Shown piece by piece: positions 1-9,009 of a stretch of 32,942 bases of DNA. Position 1 is the first letter of the stretch; each line of letters starts with the position of its first letter. Source of the DNA: Nitrosomonas sp. (lineage in GTDB: Bacteria > Pseudomonadota > Gammaproteobacteria > Burkholderiales > Nitrosomonadaceae); the NCBI GenBank assembly GCA_021774055.1, contig JAJFJL010000096.1, positions 1 to 32,942 of the forward strand, in the 5' to 3' direction. A program made the translations under genes and the position numbers. Below the pieces are notes generated by a model. It was not told the DNA's origin. It made no database searches and saw only the letters and a list, made by a program, of their open reading frames with translations.

Positions 1-116
1 TGCTCATCTTCTGCATTATGTAAACAGTTACATAGCCGTGCTATGCGCCTGTTTACACGCTTTGAATATGAGCATAAATCCTGTGCTAGTTGCTCAAGTT
101 GTTTCATGCACGTTCC
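1..116. repeat. R1 palindromic element, copy 1 (cut by window edge)
   Basis: This is the right part of a dispersed element whose complete second copy lies at 18871-19028. The shared centre is a strong hairpin: GTAAACAG pairs with CTGTTTAC and CATAGC pairs with GCTATG around a 3-nt loop (about 20-57). TGCTCAT at 1-7 pairs with ATGAGCA at 68-74, and the end GCACGTTCC matches the end of the other copy. The outer left arm lies outside the window. The element ends 7 bp before the mfd stop codon, so it may act as the 3' end structure of that transcript. Confidence 0.85.
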
Positions 117-123
117 TTAGTAA

Positions 124-3100
124 CTACCCCAAAAGCTCATCAATTAATTTTTTTATCCGTACCACACGTTTTGCTGTTTCTGGGATTTGCACATCAATTT
201 TTATTTTATCAGGACCAGATAATACATATTCGTTATCTTGTTGTATCAATTTGATAATATTTGCTGAATCAATCGGTGGGTCTGGTATAAATTGTATTTG
301 TAGATTGTCATCACTGGCATCAATACGTGTAATTCCTAATGGTTGCGCAGCGATACGCAAGTAATGACTATCCAATAGTGTTTTAGATTGATCAGGTAGA
401 AGGCCAAAACGATCAATCAATTCTCGATGCAGTTCATTTAATTGATCGTTATCTGTGCAACTAGCTAAACGTTTATAAATAACTAAACGTTCGTGAACAT
501 CACGACAATAACTTTCTGGCAATAATGCAGGGGAATGTAAGTTAATCTCAGTTGTTATGCCCAATGGTTGCTGCATATCTGGTTCTCGTCCTTCTTTTAG
601 AGATTTTATTGCAGCATCCAACATATTGTTGTAGAGACTGAAACCAATTTCTTGCATTTCACCACTTTGTGAATCACTTAGAACAGCACCCGCACCTCGA
701 ATTTCTAAATCATGCATGGCTAAATAAAAACCAGCGCCAAGTTCTTCCATTGATTGAATAGCTTCTAGTCGTTTTTTAGCTTGCGTTCCGATGGCTGATT
801 CTTCTGGTGTTAACAGGTAAGCGTAAGCCTGGTGATGAGAACGACCCACTCGGCCACGTAGTTGATGTAGCTGCGCTAAGCCAAATTTATTTGCCTGGTT
901 GATAATGATTGTATTCGCACTAGCGATATCAATCCCGGTTTCTATGATTGTGGTACAAAGCAGAATATTAAAACGTTGTTGATAGAAGTCACGCATAACA
1001 TGTTCCAATTCACGTTCGCGCATTTGTCCGTGGGCAATATGAATCCGTGCTTCAGGTAATAATTTAGTAAGTTTTTCATACATATGATTGATGGTATTAA
1101 CTTCATTATGCAGAAAATAGATTTGTCCACCACGTTTTAATTCACGTAAGCAGGCTTCTCGAATAGTTCCTTCTGAGAAACCACTCACAAAAGTTTTAAT
1201 TGCTAGTCGTCGTTGTGGTGCGGTAGCAATAATTGAGAAATCACGTAATCCTTCCAGTGACATTGCCAATGTACGTGGGATAGGAGTGGCTGTTAACGTT
1301 AGCACGTCGACTTCAGAGCGTAGTTTTTTTAATTGTTCTTTTTGACGCACACCAAAGCGATGCTCTTCATCAATAATAACTAATCCCAAATTTTTAAACT
1401 TAACACTTTTTTGAATCAGCTTGTGGGTGCCAATAACAATATCAATTTCCCCGCTGGTTAATCCAGCGAGTGCCTTAGTTTGTTCTTTAGCGGAACGAAA
1501 ACGTGATAATTCTGCAATTTTTACTGGCCATTGTTCTGCAATTAGACCAAAGCGATCTGAGAAATTCTGAAAATGTTGTTCAGCTAATAATGTTGTTGGT
1601 ACTAATACCGCAACTTGCTTGCCATCAGCCGCAGCGATAAAGGCTGCGCGTAAAGCTACTTCTGTTTTACCAAAACCAACATCACCGCAAATAAGGCGGT
1701 CCATTGGTTTGCTAGAAGTTAAATCTTTGATTACCGCTGTAATAGCAGCTGCTTGGTCTGGCGTTTCTTCAAAACCAAAACCTTCTGCAAAGGCATTATA
1801 GTCATGTTGTTGCAGACCGAATACATGGCCTTTGCGGGCTGCTCGTTGGGCGTAAAGATTAAGTAATTCAGCAGCAGTATCGCGGACTTGTTGCATCGCT
1901 TTGCGGCGAGCTTTGTCCCATCTGCCACTACCAAGCTTATGTAGTGGTGCAGTTTCTGGTGATGCACCACTGTAACGCCCAATAAGTTGTAACTGTGAAA
2001 CTGGCACATAAAGTTTATCGCCACCGGCATACTCTAGTGTTAGAAACTCACTCAACTGGCTAGAATCACCTCCACCACCCAGGTCCATACTAATTAAACC
2101 ATGATAACGACCAATACCATGTAGCTCATGTACAACAGGATCACCTGCTTTAATTTCTGATAGATCACGTAATATAGCATCGGTAGATGTTGTTTTACGT
2201 GATTCTCGTGCGCCCTTACCATGCATATGCGCGGCATAAAGTTCTGTTTCTGTAACAAAAGCAATATGTTCAGCAACGCTAATAAAACCATTATGTAGCG
2301 GTGCAACTCCAAGCATAAAAGACTGATCACTGTCGAGGAATTGTGCATAATTATCACAATTTTCTGGATACAAATTATATTGATTCAAATATTCTGCAAT
2401 TAATTCACGCCTACCAATACTTTCTGCTAGCAATAGCAAACGACCATTTGACGGTGTAAAACTGGCAATAAATTCAGCAAACTTTTCTACCGGGTTTTCT
2501 GCATGACGATTAACCTGAATTGACGGCAATTTGTTGATAATTGGTTCTACCGCTAGATCTTTATTTTCATCTTTCAGGGCAATACGTGCGTAAGGCTTTA
2601 GTTTGCCAAAGAATACATCACTACTAAGAAATAATTCATCAGGTGGTATAGGAGGGCGAACTTTATCGGCACGTAATAAATTATAACGAGACTTAGTGTC
2701 ACGCCAAAAATCGTCTATTATTGATTGAACATCATGATGTAAACAACACACGGTGGTTGCTGGCAAATAGTCAAATAAAGTGGCGGTTTGCTCAAAGAAC
2801 AACGGTAAATAATATTCAATCCCAGCAGGCGCAATACCTTTGCTAACATCACTATAAATTCTACTTTTGGACGGGTCACCTTCAAACCTTTCACGAAAAT
2901 TGCTGCGAAAACAACTGCGCCCAGCATCATCCAACGGAAATTCACGAGCCGGTAATAAACGAATCTCATTAACCGGAAAAATACTACGCTGCGTATCTAC
3001 ATCAAAAGTACGCATAGTATCAATTTCATCATCCAGTAAATCAATACGGTAGGGCAGTGAGGTGCCCATTGGGAACAAATCAATCAATCCGCCTCGAATG

Positions 3101-3579
3101 CTGTATTCACCTGGTGATAGCACTTGATTTACATGCTGATAACCAGCTAAAGTCATTTGACTACGGAAATCTTGCTGATTAAGAGTTTCTCCTTTCTTAA
3201 GGAAGAAAGTATGGGCAGCTAGATAATTGCAGGGTAATAGTCGGCAAAGTGCGGTTGTTACTGGCACAATCAATACATCACAATGACCGTTTAATACTTG
3301 ATAAAGAGTTGCTAAACGTTCTGATACCAAATCTTGATGAGGAGAAAAAGTATCGTACGGCAGCGTTTCCCAATCAGGTAACAAATGAGTGCTTAGTTCT
3401 GGGGCAAAGAAAGGAATTTCTTCTTGCAGCCTTTGTGCATCTAGTGCACTCGCTGTAATAATAGTAATTGGTTTAGATTGTTGTGCTAGTCGAGCCAGAA
3501 CAAGGGCATCACTGGAATTGATAAAATCAGTAACAGTGGAAATTTTGCCGGGTGAAGGGGGGGTAAGCTTTGCTTGCAT
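124..3579 (-). CDS. mfd: Transcription-repair coupling factor Mfd
   Basis: Mfd is a DNA translocase that removes RNA polymerase stalled at lesions and recruits UvrA for nucleotide excision repair. At 1151 residues it has the usual full length. In order one sees a UvrB-like N-terminal half, the CarD-like RNA polymerase interaction domain near residue 483 (VVHELHGIGRYHGL), Walker A GDVGFGKT near 633, the DEEH box DEEHRFG near 738, TATPIPRTLAMSLEG, motif VI LRGRVGRS near 908, and a C-terminal TRCF domain (about 1010-1115). It follows tatC by 49 bp in the same direction and is probably the last gene of the run. No clear Shine-Dalgarno precedes the ATG. An R1 repeat sits directly after the stop. 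Confidence 0.97.
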   Translation of the reverse strand: MQAKLTPPSPGKISTVTDFINSSDALVLARLAQQSKPITIITASALDAQRLQEEIPFFAPELSTHLLPDWETLPYDTFSPHQDLVSERLATLYQVLNGHCDVLIVPVTTALCRLLPCNYLAAHTFFLKKGETLNQQDFRSQMTLAGYQHVNQVLSPGEYSIRGGLIDLFPMGTSLPYRIDLLDDEIDTMRTFDVDTQRSIFPVNEIRLLPAREFPLDDAGRSCFRSNFRERFEGDPSKSRIYSDVSKGIAPAGIEYYLPLFFEQTATLFDYLPATTVCCLHHDVQSIIDDFWRDTKSRYNLLRADKVRPPIPPDELFLSSDVFFGKLKPYARIALKDENKDLAVEPIINKLPSIQVNRHAENPVEKFAEFIASFTPSNGRLLLLAESIGRRELIAEYLNQYNLYPENCDNYAQFLDSDQSFMLGVAPLHNGFISVAEHIAFVTETELYAAHMHGKGARESRKTTSTDAILRDLSEIKAGDPVVHELHGIGRYHGLISMDLGGGGDSSQLSEFLTLEYAGGDKLYVPVSQLQLIGRYSGASPETAPLHKLGSGRWDKARRKAMQQVRDTAAELLNLYAQRAARKGHVFGLQQHDYNAFAEGFGFEETPDQAAAITAVIKDLTSSKPMDRLICGDVGFGKTEVALRAAFIAAADGKQVAVLVPTTLLAEQHFQNFSDRFGLIAEQWPVKIAELSRFRSAKEQTKALAGLTSGEIDIVIGTHKLIQKSVKFKNLGLVIIDEEHRFGVRQKEQLKKLRSEVDVLTLTATPIPRTLAMSLEGLRDFSIIATAPQRRLAIKTFVSGFSEGTIREACLRELKRGGQIYFLHNEVNTINHMYEKLTKLLPEARIHIAHGQMRERELEHVMRDFYQQRFNILLCTTIIETGIDIASANTIIINQANKFGLAQLHQLRGRVGRSHHQAYAYLLTPEESAIGTQAKKRLEAIQSMEELGAGFYLAMHDLEIRGAGAVLSDSQSGEMQEIGFSLYNNMLDAAIKSLKEGREPDMQQPLGITTEINLHSPALLPESYCRDVHERLVIYKRLASCTDNDQLNELHRELIDRFGLLPDQSKTLLDSHYLRIAAQPLGITRIDASDDNLQIQFIPDPPIDSANIIKLIQQDNEYVLSGPDKIKIDVQIPETAKRVVRIKKLIDELLG

Positions 3580-3628
3580 TCAGGTTTGCTGTATTCAGTA
3601 GTTAGGAATGTGCAGAACAGTATATTTA

Positions 3629-4447
3629 TTAGTTCTTTTTTTCTTTATTAGTATTGGTGTCACCAGTTGTTTTATTTTTAGATGTTGTCGTTAAGTCAGA
3701 TGCAGTTTTTTTGTTTTTTTTCATTGATAAGCTAGCAATTAAAACACCTAATTCGTAAAGTAAATAAAGCGGGATAGCCAGCATAAATTGTGAAACAATA
3801 TCCGGTGGTGTAAAGATTGCTGCAATGATAAATGCACCAACAAGAACATATTGACGAATTTCTCTTAATTTTTCTACTGTAACAAGCCCTACTTTAACAA
3901 AAACCATCACAAATACAGGAACTTCAAAGGTAATGCCAAAAGTGAAAAACATAGATAAAACAAAACTGACATATTTGCCAATATCAGTCATAACTGCAAC
4001 CCCATCAGGCGCAAAAAAGGTAATAAATTCAAAAACTAGTGGCATTACTGCAAAATATGCAAAGGCCATGCCAAGAAGGAATAAAAAACTACTTGTAAAT
4101 ACAAGTGGTAAGGCTAAACGCTTCTCATGAGAATATAATCCTGGCGCAATAAAAGCCCATATTTGATAGAGCGTGTGAGGTAAAGTAATAAGAAATGCCA
4201 ACATCATGGCAACTTTCATTGGTACAAAGAATGGGGTGACAACATCGGTGGCGATCATTTGCCCACCTTGTGGTAGTTTTTCTAAAAGTGGCTGGGCTAA
4301 TAAAGTGTATAGTTCTCGTGCATAAATAGCACAAGGTAAAAAGCCAAGTGCTATTCCTGCAATTATACGAATTACTCTGGTACGTAGCTCTAGTAAGTGT
4401 GAAATTAATGTGCTATCGGTTTTATTAGTATTATTATCGCTATTCAT
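3629..4447 (-). CDS. tatC: Sec-independent protein translocase TatC
   Basis: TatC is the multispanning receptor of the twin-arginine translocase, which exports folded proteins across the inner membrane. The 272-residue product opens with a short hydrophilic stretch and the conserved HLLELRTR segment that helps bind the signal peptide, then shows about six hydrophobic segments with the family's proline-rich periplasmic loops. The last roughly 35 residues form a Lys/Thr/Asn-rich cytoplasmic tail longer than in many TatC proteins. It lies downstream of tatA and tatB but is separated from tatB by 121 bp containing an R4 hairpin. The ATG lacks a visible Shine-Dalgarno sequence. Confidence 0.97.
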   Translation of the reverse strand: MNSDNNTNKTDSTLISHLLELRTRVIRIIAGIALGFLPCAIYARELYTLLAQPLLEKLPQGGQMIATDVVTPFFVPMKVAMMLAFLITLPHTLYQIWAFIAPGLYSHEKRLALPLVFTSSFLFLLGMAFAYFAVMPLVFEFITFFAPDGVAVMTDIGKYVSFVLSMFFTFGITFEVPVFVMVFVKVGLVTVEKLREIRQYVLVGAFIIAAIFTPPDIVSQFMLAIPLYLLYELGVLIASLSMKKNKKTASDLTTTSKNKTTGDTNTNKEKKN

Positions 4448-4486
4448 ATAATGGTTGCAGGTGTATCAATTAATTTAATAATATAA

Positions 4487-4548
4487 CCTAGATCCTGCAA
4501 AAGATGACGGAGCTTAGATTTTACCTAGATCACTTGCAGTGATCTAGG
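4487..4548. repeat. R4 repeat with 25-bp hairpin between tatB and tatC
   Basis: Two R4-type ends lie side by side. One starts CCTAGATCCTGCA at 4487. The other is a palindrome at 4524-4548, CCTAGATCACT-tgc-AGTGATCTAGG, with 11-bp perfect arms. It lies in the transcript between tatB and tatC, so it could act as an mRNA stabiliser or partial terminator that sets TatC below TatB. Other R4 copies lie at 11831, 22078, 23370, 23535, 24111 and 25610. Confidence 0.85.
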
Positions 4549-4568
4549 TTTTAATCACCCCAGCGTAT

Positions 4569-4985
4569 TTACGGTATATCTTTCTTGGTTATGTCGATTT
4601 GTTGTGCCGCTGACTTAGAGTCTGGCGTGGTTGTTATGATTGAGGGAGTTACCTGAGCACTAGCATCAGTTTGTTGAGCTTCTGTTGGTTTCGACTCAGT
4701 TGTTGTTGAGCTACTCATCTCTGTCATTGATTTTATTTCATCAACCTCTTGCTTCATAGATTCTTTGATTGAACTAGCAGTCTCGTGTACTGAGGCACGA
4801 AGGTTATTTAATTCTTCTATTTTTAATTCATTTTCAATGTCATTCTTGACACCACTCACATATCGTCGAGCACGCCCTAATAAATGACCGAGCGTTCGAG
4901 CTACTCGTGGAAGCCGTTCTGGCCCGATCACAATTAAAGCCACCATTGAAACAATCAGTATTTCTATGAATCCGATATCAAACAT
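4569..4985 (-). CDS. tatB: Sec-independent protein translocase TatB
   Basis: TatB partners TatC in the Tat substrate receptor. The 138-residue product starts with the typical MFDIGFIEILIVSMVALIV membrane helix followed by the GPERLP hinge (residues 21-26), then an amphipathic helix (RVARTLGHLLGRARRYV) and a charged coiled region. The last roughly 50 residues are a Ser/Thr/Gln-rich, probably disordered tail. The GPERLP signature separates it from TatA. It lies 86 bp downstream of tatA. Confidence 0.96.
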   Translation of the reverse strand: MFDIGFIEILIVSMVALIVIGPERLPRVARTLGHLLGRARRYVSGVKNDIENELKIEELNNLRASVHETASSIKESMKQEVDEIKSMTEMSSSTTTESKPTEAQQTDASAQVTPSIITTTPDSKSAAQQIDITKKDIP

Positions 4986-5071
4986 TTGGTTACATCTGTC
5001 TTAAATGCATAACAATATTTACTTAAATTTTATCCGCTTATTTAATAAATTGGATGCAATAAAAAGCCTGG

Positions 5072-5395
5072 TTAGATTTTTTCTCTGGTATCAATGTTAA
5101 TTGTTTGGCTACCTGTTGACGGTGGCGGAGAAGAGATGTTTTCTGTTGTTGAGGTTGATTTTACCTCTTCTTTTTGGCTTGCGTCTTCCCTAACCTCGCC
5201 TTCAATAGTTCGATTATTCATTCGTGACGTATGTGTTGGTGATGTCTCCTCAGGCTCAGAATCCTTAATTCCTTCTTTAAAACCTTTAATCGCGCTACCA
5301 AGATCACCTCCCAAATTACGTAGTTTCTTGGTGCCAAATACCACGACAACAATTGCCAGTACGACAAGCCAATGCCAAATACTAAATGCACCCAT
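5072..5395 (-). CDS. tatA: Sec-independent protein translocase TatA
   Basis: TatA oligomerises to form the Tat conduit. The product has an N-terminal membrane helix ([18 protein letters not shown]), the [10 protein letters not shown] hinge and an amphipathic helix with [10 protein letters not shown], then a polar, probably disordered tail; 107 residues is a little long for the family. Two ATG codons stand in tandem. The sequence AAGGAGG lies only 2 nt before the first but 5 nt before the second (5395), and MGAFSIWHW matches the usual family start, so the second is chosen. This is one of the few strong ribosome binding sites in the his-tat run, fitting the high TatA dose the system needs. Confidence 0.95.
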   Translation of the reverse strand: MGAFSIWHWLVVLAIVVVVFGTKKLRNLGGDLGSAIKGFKEGIKDSEPEETSPTHTSRMNNRTIEGEVREDASQKEEVKSTSTTENISSPPPSTGSQTINIDTREKI

Positions 5396-5456
5396 CATAA
5401 CCTCCTTAAAATAGCGTCACTTTATAGTGACCTGATTGAGAAAAGATGATTTTTAC

Positions 5457-5622
5457 CTAGGAGGTTGTCAGAGAATAGAAGCCTACTGCGAAAAAGCTGG
5501 ATTCTGTCATATTTCCCCGTAATTTTCATTAAATATGCCCTATATTCGCCTCAAATCACAGAAAAATCTGACTCGAACCAGTATTTTCTCGCTACGGCCT
5601 CTATTCTCGGACAACCTCCTAG
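5457..5622. repeat. R3 palindromic element, copy 1 (hinT-tatA gap)
   Basis: This 166-bp element begins CTAGGAGGTTGTC and ends with its complement; the terminal 23 bp match as an inverted repeat with one mismatch, and looser complementarity continues inward to about 55 nt. Read on the minus strand, it shares with the copy at 23754-23920 an asymmetric core TTTGAGGCGAATAT-GGG-ATATTTAA (here 5529-5555). CTAG stands at both outer ends, which could be a 4-bp target duplication. It fills most of the 241-bp gap between hinT and tatA. Confidence 0.88.
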
Positions 5623-5639
5623 ATTATTTAAGTGATCAT

Positions 5640-5990
5640 CTAATCTGAATGAATCATTCTTGGCAAACGTTCATCGCCACCAATAACATGAATATGTAAA
5701 TGAAAAATTTCTTGCCCACCAACATGGCCAGTATTAATTATTGTACGAAAGCCATTGTTACAACCTTGTTCTTTTGCCAGACGTGGTGCAAGTAACAACA
5801 TCTTTCCCAGCAACGCTTGGTGAATGCCATCTGTTTCAGATAATGAAGCAACATGAAGCTTTGGTATAATCATAAAATGCACTGGAGCTACTGGATTGAC
5901 ATCATTAAAAGCAACAATATCCTCATCTTCATAAATTTTACTAGCAGGTATTTCACCGTTTACAATTCTACAAAAAAGACAATCACTCAT
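5640..5990 (-). CDS. hinT: HIT-family nucleotide hydrolase HinT
   Basis: HinT-type histidine triad proteins are homodimeric purine nucleoside phosphoramidases. The product shows the N-terminal CLFCRIVNGEIPASKIYED block, the NTGHVGGQEIFHLHIHV region and the catalytic triad HLHIHVIGG near the C-terminus. The ATG at 5990 gives MSDCLFC and 116 residues, the usual size. A GTG 6 nt further upstream is less likely, because GAGG ends 5 nt before the ATG and overlaps the hisE stop, suggesting translational coupling. A HIT gene after hisE and before tatA is a common betaproteobacterial arrangement. Confidence 0.95.
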   Translation of the reverse strand: MSDCLFCRIVNGEIPASKIYEDEDIVAFNDVNPVAPVHFMIIPKLHVASLSETDGIHQALLGKMLLLAPRLAKEQGCNNGFRTIINTGHVGGQEIFHLHIHVIGGDERLPRMIHSD

Positions 5991-5997
5991 TATCACC

Positions 5998-6321
5998 TCA
6001 TTTTTTTCTAGATGCTTTTTCTTCTATCCCAGAAATACCTTCACGCCGCTGCAATTCATTCAATACATCTTCTGGTTTCAAACCATGATGAGCCAATAGT
6101 ACCAGACAATGAAACCATAAGTCCGCTGTTTCACGCACAACATGTTGCGCGTCGCCATCTTTTGATGCCATTAACGTTTCAGCAGATTCTTCGGCTATTT
6201 TTTTAAGAATCTCATCTTGCCCTGCATGTAATAATTTTGCTACATAAGAACTTGATGCATCTGCGTGTTTACGAGTTTCAATGGTTTCCGCAATACGTTG
6301 AAAAATTGTTAAATCAGTCAT
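5998..6321 (-). CDS. hisE: Phosphoribosyl-ATP pyrophosphatase HisE
   Basis: HisE hydrolyses phosphoribosyl-ATP to phosphoribosyl-AMP, the second step of histidine synthesis. The 107-residue all-helical product carries the MazG-like metal site ([13 protein letters not shown] and [19 protein letters not shown]). It is separate from HisI, whereas enteric bacteria have a HisIE fusion. Its ATG overlaps the hisI stop codon by 4 bp (ATGA), so the two are translationally coupled. Confidence 0.96.
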   Translation of the reverse strand: MTDLTIFQRIAETIETRKHADASSSYVAKLLHAGQDEILKKIAEESAETLMASKDGDAQHVVRETADLWFHCLVLLAHHGLKPEDVLNELQRREGISGIEEKASRKK

Positions 6322-6707
6322 TTGTTATATATCTTTTTTGGGTCTTTAATAACAGGCATGGTAACCACCCACTCGTTATTTTCTAGTTTATTGAAGAAAC
6401 AATTATGTCTACCTGTGTGACAGGCAATGCCGCCAATTTGATCCACGGTTAGTAATAGCACATCATTATCACAATCCAAATAAATATCTTTCACTTTCTG
6501 AACATGACCTGATTCTTCACCTTTGTGCCAGAGTTTCTTACGCGAGCGTGACCAATAAACTGCGTGCCCTGTTTCAGCCGTGAGTTTAACAGCTTCACGA
6601 TTCATCCAAGCAACCATAAGTACTTTGCCACTTAAAGAATCCTGCGCAATAGCAGGTATCAGTCCATCAGCAGACCAGTTGATTTTACTAAGCCAAGTAT
6701 CAGACAT
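6318..6707 (-). CDS. hisI: Phosphoribosyl-AMP cyclohydrolase HisI
   Basis: HisI opens the adenine ring of phosphoribosyl-AMP, the third step of histidine synthesis. The 129-residue protein has the family motifs [38 protein letters not shown], the metal-binding DCDND and the zinc cysteines in [11 protein letters not shown]. It overlaps hisE by 4 bp and is separated from hisF by 62 bp holding a perfect 28-bp palindrome. No Shine-Dalgarno is visible in the AT-rich leader. Confidence 0.97.
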   Translation of the reverse strand: MSDTWLSKINWSADGLIPAIAQDSLSGKVLMVAWMNREAVKLTAETGHAVYWSRSRKKLWHKGEESGHVQKVKDIYLDCDNDVLLLTVDQIGGIACHTGRHNCFFNKLENNEWVVTMPVIKDPKKIYNK

Positions 6708-6731
6708 AAATTTAATTTAAATAATGGTAAC

Positions 6732-6759
6732 GTAGAGACAAGGCATGCCTTGTCTCTAC
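6732..6759. repeat. Perfect 28-bp palindrome in the hisF-hisI gap
   Basis: GTAGAGACAAGGCA is followed at once by its exact complement, giving 14-bp arms with no central spacer. It lies inside the his operon transcript, 25 bp upstream of the hisI start and 10 bp beyond the hisF stop. It has no run of T after it, so a rho-independent terminator is unlikely; an mRNA processing or stabilising hairpin, or a mobile palindrome, fits better. It is unrelated in sequence to the R1-R6 families. Confidence 0.9.
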
Positions 6760-6769
6760 CACAATAACC

Positions 6770-7543
6770 CTACAATCGCACCTCAATTCCATATTCAGCC
6801 ATGCGTTGCTTTGCTTGCTGCACAGTAAATTCTCCATAATGGAAAATACTAGCTGCTAATACAGCATCTGCATGGCCTTGTAATATTCCTTCTACCAGAT
6901 GATCCAGATTACCCACGCCGCCACTGGCAATTACTGGGATATTGACAGCATCAGAAACAGCTCTAGTTAATCCAAGATTAAAACCATTTCTGGTGCCATC
7001 CCTATCCATACTAGTTAATAGAATTTCACCTGCACCAAGTGATTGCATTTTTTTAGCCCACTCAACTGCGTCAATACCAGTCGCTTTACGTCCTCCATGG
7101 GTAAATACTTGCCAACGAGGAGCACTGTCTGTGCCATCAATTTGTTTAGCATCAATGGCAACTACAATACACTGTGAACCATAATGATCTGTTGCATCTG
7201 CAACTAATTGAGGGTTCTGCACTGCTGAAGTATTAATACTTACTTTATCCGCACCCGCATTTAATAATCTACGTACATCTGCGACTTGTCGCACACCACC
7301 GCCAACGGTTAATGGAATAAATACTTGAGAAGCGACTTCTTCGATAATATGTAGAATTAAATCACGATTATCAGAGCTGGCGGTAATATCAAGAAAAGTT
7401 AATTCATCTGCACCTTGTTCATCATAGCGTCGGGCAATTTCGACTGGATCACCAGCATCACGTAGCTCAACAAAGTTTACTCCTTTAACAACTCGCCCAT
7501 TAGTGACATCAAGACATGGAATAATACGTTTAGCAAGACTCAT
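6770..7543 (-). CDS. hisF: Imidazole glycerol phosphate synthase cyclase subunit HisF
   Basis: HisF is the TIM-barrel cyclase subunit that combines ammonia from HisH with PRFAR to give imidazole glycerol phosphate and AICAR. The 257-residue product begins [18 protein letters not shown] with the catalytic Asp of the first strand, and shows [27 protein letters not shown], the fifth-strand AIDAK and [13 protein letters not shown] with the second catalytic Asp. It starts 11 bp after hisA; its AGGA Shine-Dalgarno overlaps the hisA TAG stop. Confidence 0.98.
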   Translation of the reverse strand: MSLAKRIIPCLDVTNGRVVKGVNFVELRDAGDPVEIARRYDEQGADELTFLDITASSDNRDLILHIIEEVASQVFIPLTVGGGVRQVADVRRLLNAGADKVSINTSAVQNPQLVADATDHYGSQCIVVAIDAKQIDGTDSAPRWQVFTHGGRKATGIDAVEWAKKMQSLGAGEILLTSMDRDGTRNGFNLGLTRAVSDAVNIPVIASGGVGNLDHLVEGILQGHADAVLAASIFHYGEFTVQQAKQRMAEYGIEVRL

Positions 7544-7554
7544 AAAACAAAATC

Positions 7555-8301
7555 CTAGATAGTTGTGGTCAGCTGATCTGCCAGTTCCTGGGCTTTCTTA
7601 AAATCTAACGAGCCTTCATAAATTGCACGTCCAGTGATTGCACCGCTAATACCTTCTGATTCAATTTTACAAAGTGTATGAATATCATCAAGATTAGTAA
7701 TACCTCCACTAGCAATAACCGGAATCTTTAATGCATTGGCCAAAGTGACGGTGGCTTCGGTATTAATGCCACTAAGCATACCGTCGCGTCCGATATCTGT
7801 ATAAATAATAGCTTCAATCCCATAGTCTTCAAATTGTTTTGCTAATTCAACAACATCATGATCAGTTACTTTAGCCCAGCCATCAATAGCAACTTTACCT
7901 TCTTTGGCATCTAAACCAACAATAATATTTCCTGGAAAATGTTTACTTGCCTGTTGTAAAAAACCAGGTGCTTTTACCGCAGCAGTACCGATGATTACAT
8001 AGTTAATGCCATTCTCAAGATAACGTTCTATGGTAGCCATGTCACGTATTCCGCCGCCAAGTTGGATCGGAATACTACCTCCAACAGTATCAACAATGGC
8101 ACGAATTACAGCTTCATTTTCTGGCTTGCCAGCAAATGCACCATTTAGGTCAACCAGATGTAGGCGACGTGCGCCTTGATCTAGCCAATGTTGCGCCATT
8201 TCAGCGGGGTTTTTGGAAAACACGGTAGCACCTTCCATTATTCCTTGCTTAAGCCGAACACAGTGCCCATCTTTCAAATCAATTGCAGGAATAATAAGCA
8301 T
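7555..8301 (-). CDS. hisA: ProFAR isomerase HisA
   Basis: HisA is the TIM-barrel Amadori isomerase that converts ProFAR to PRFAR, the fourth step of histidine synthesis. The 248-residue protein starts [19 protein letters not shown] with the catalytic Asp8 region, and has [20 protein letters not shown], the second catalytic Asp in [13 protein letters not shown], and the C-terminal phosphate grip ([26 protein letters not shown]). It lies between hisH (22 bp) and hisF (11 bp). Confidence 0.98.
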   Translation of the reverse strand: MLIIPAIDLKDGHCVRLKQGIMEGATVFSKNPAEMAQHWLDQGARRLHLVDLNGAFAGKPENEAVIRAIVDTVGGSIPIQLGGGIRDMATIERYLENGINYVIIGTAAVKAPGFLQQASKHFPGNIIVGLDAKEGKVAIDGWAKVTDHDVVELAKQFEDYGIEAIIYTDIGRDGMLSGINTEATVTLANALKIPVIASGGITNLDDIHTLCKIESEGISGAITGRAIYEGSLDFKKAQELADQLTTTI

Positions 8302-8323
8302 ATATTTAAATTATTTTAATCAA

Positions 8324-8986
8324 TTAGATATTAGTATCTAGAAATGAAGTGGGTGTCCACTTCGTGAAATTACTTAACAGTTTTAATCCAGCATCATGAC
8401 TTTTTTCTGGATGAAACTGCACCGCAAAAATATTGTGCTTGGCAACCGCACAAGTAAAGGGAAAAGGGTAACTGCTACTAGCAGCAATTAATTCTGGGTT
8501 GGTTGTTTCAACATAGTAGCTATGTACGAAATAAAAACGGCTATCGTCAACAATACCATTCCATAATGGATGGTCAATGGTTTGATGAACTTGATTCCAC
8601 CCCATATGAGGTACTTTAAGCTTTTGTCCATCCGTAGCTATCATTGCTGAGGCAGGAAAATGTAAAACTTTTCCAGGTAAAACACCAAGCCCTTTAATAT
8701 TACCTTCTTCACTTTGCTCAAAGAGCATTTGCAAGCCAATACAAATTCCTAAAAATGGTTTGCTGGCAGCAGCTTCTAAAACAACTGCACGTAATCCGCG
8801 CTGATCTAATTCATGCATACATCTAGGCATTGCTCCCTGTCCTGGCACCACAATCCGTGCTGCTTTGCTAACTACAGCTGGGTCATTGGTTACTTGAATA
8901 GAAACTGTGGGGGCGACATGTTCTAGAGCTTTGCATACAGAACGTAAATTACCCATTCCATAATCAACAATTGCGATATCAGTCAT
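8324..8986 (-). CDS. hisH: Imidazole glycerol phosphate synthase glutaminase subunit HisH
   Basis: HisH hydrolyses glutamine and channels ammonia to HisF. The 220-residue class I amidotransferase begins IAIVDYGMGNLRSV, carries the nucleophile in FLGICIGLQMLFEQSEEG, and has the His-Glu pair in FAVQFHPEKSHDAG. The VPGQGAMPRCM stretch is the oxyanion-region segment of the family. It lies 23 bp after hisB. The start is supported by the typical N-terminus, although no strong Shine-Dalgarno is visible. Confidence 0.97.
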   Translation of the reverse strand: MTDIAIVDYGMGNLRSVCKALEHVAPTVSIQVTNDPAVVSKAARIVVPGQGAMPRCMHELDQRGLRAVVLEAAASKPFLGICIGLQMLFEQSEEGNIKGLGVLPGKVLHFPASAMIATDGQKLKVPHMGWNQVHQTIDHPLWNGIVDDSRFYFVHSYYVETTNPELIAASSSYPFPFTCAVAKHNIFAVQFHPEKSHDAGLKLLSNFTKWTPTSFLDTNI

Positions 8987-9009
8987 ACGATGGTGTGGAA
9001 CATATAGGT

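Noticed and set aside
38-364. Plus-strand open frame of 108 codons at the left edge
   Set aside because: It begins inside the R1 hairpin and runs antisense to the mfd C-terminus; no domain and no ribosome binding site.
5094-5414. Plus-strand open frame of 106 codons
   Set aside because: Antisense to tatA, without a start signal or family likeness.
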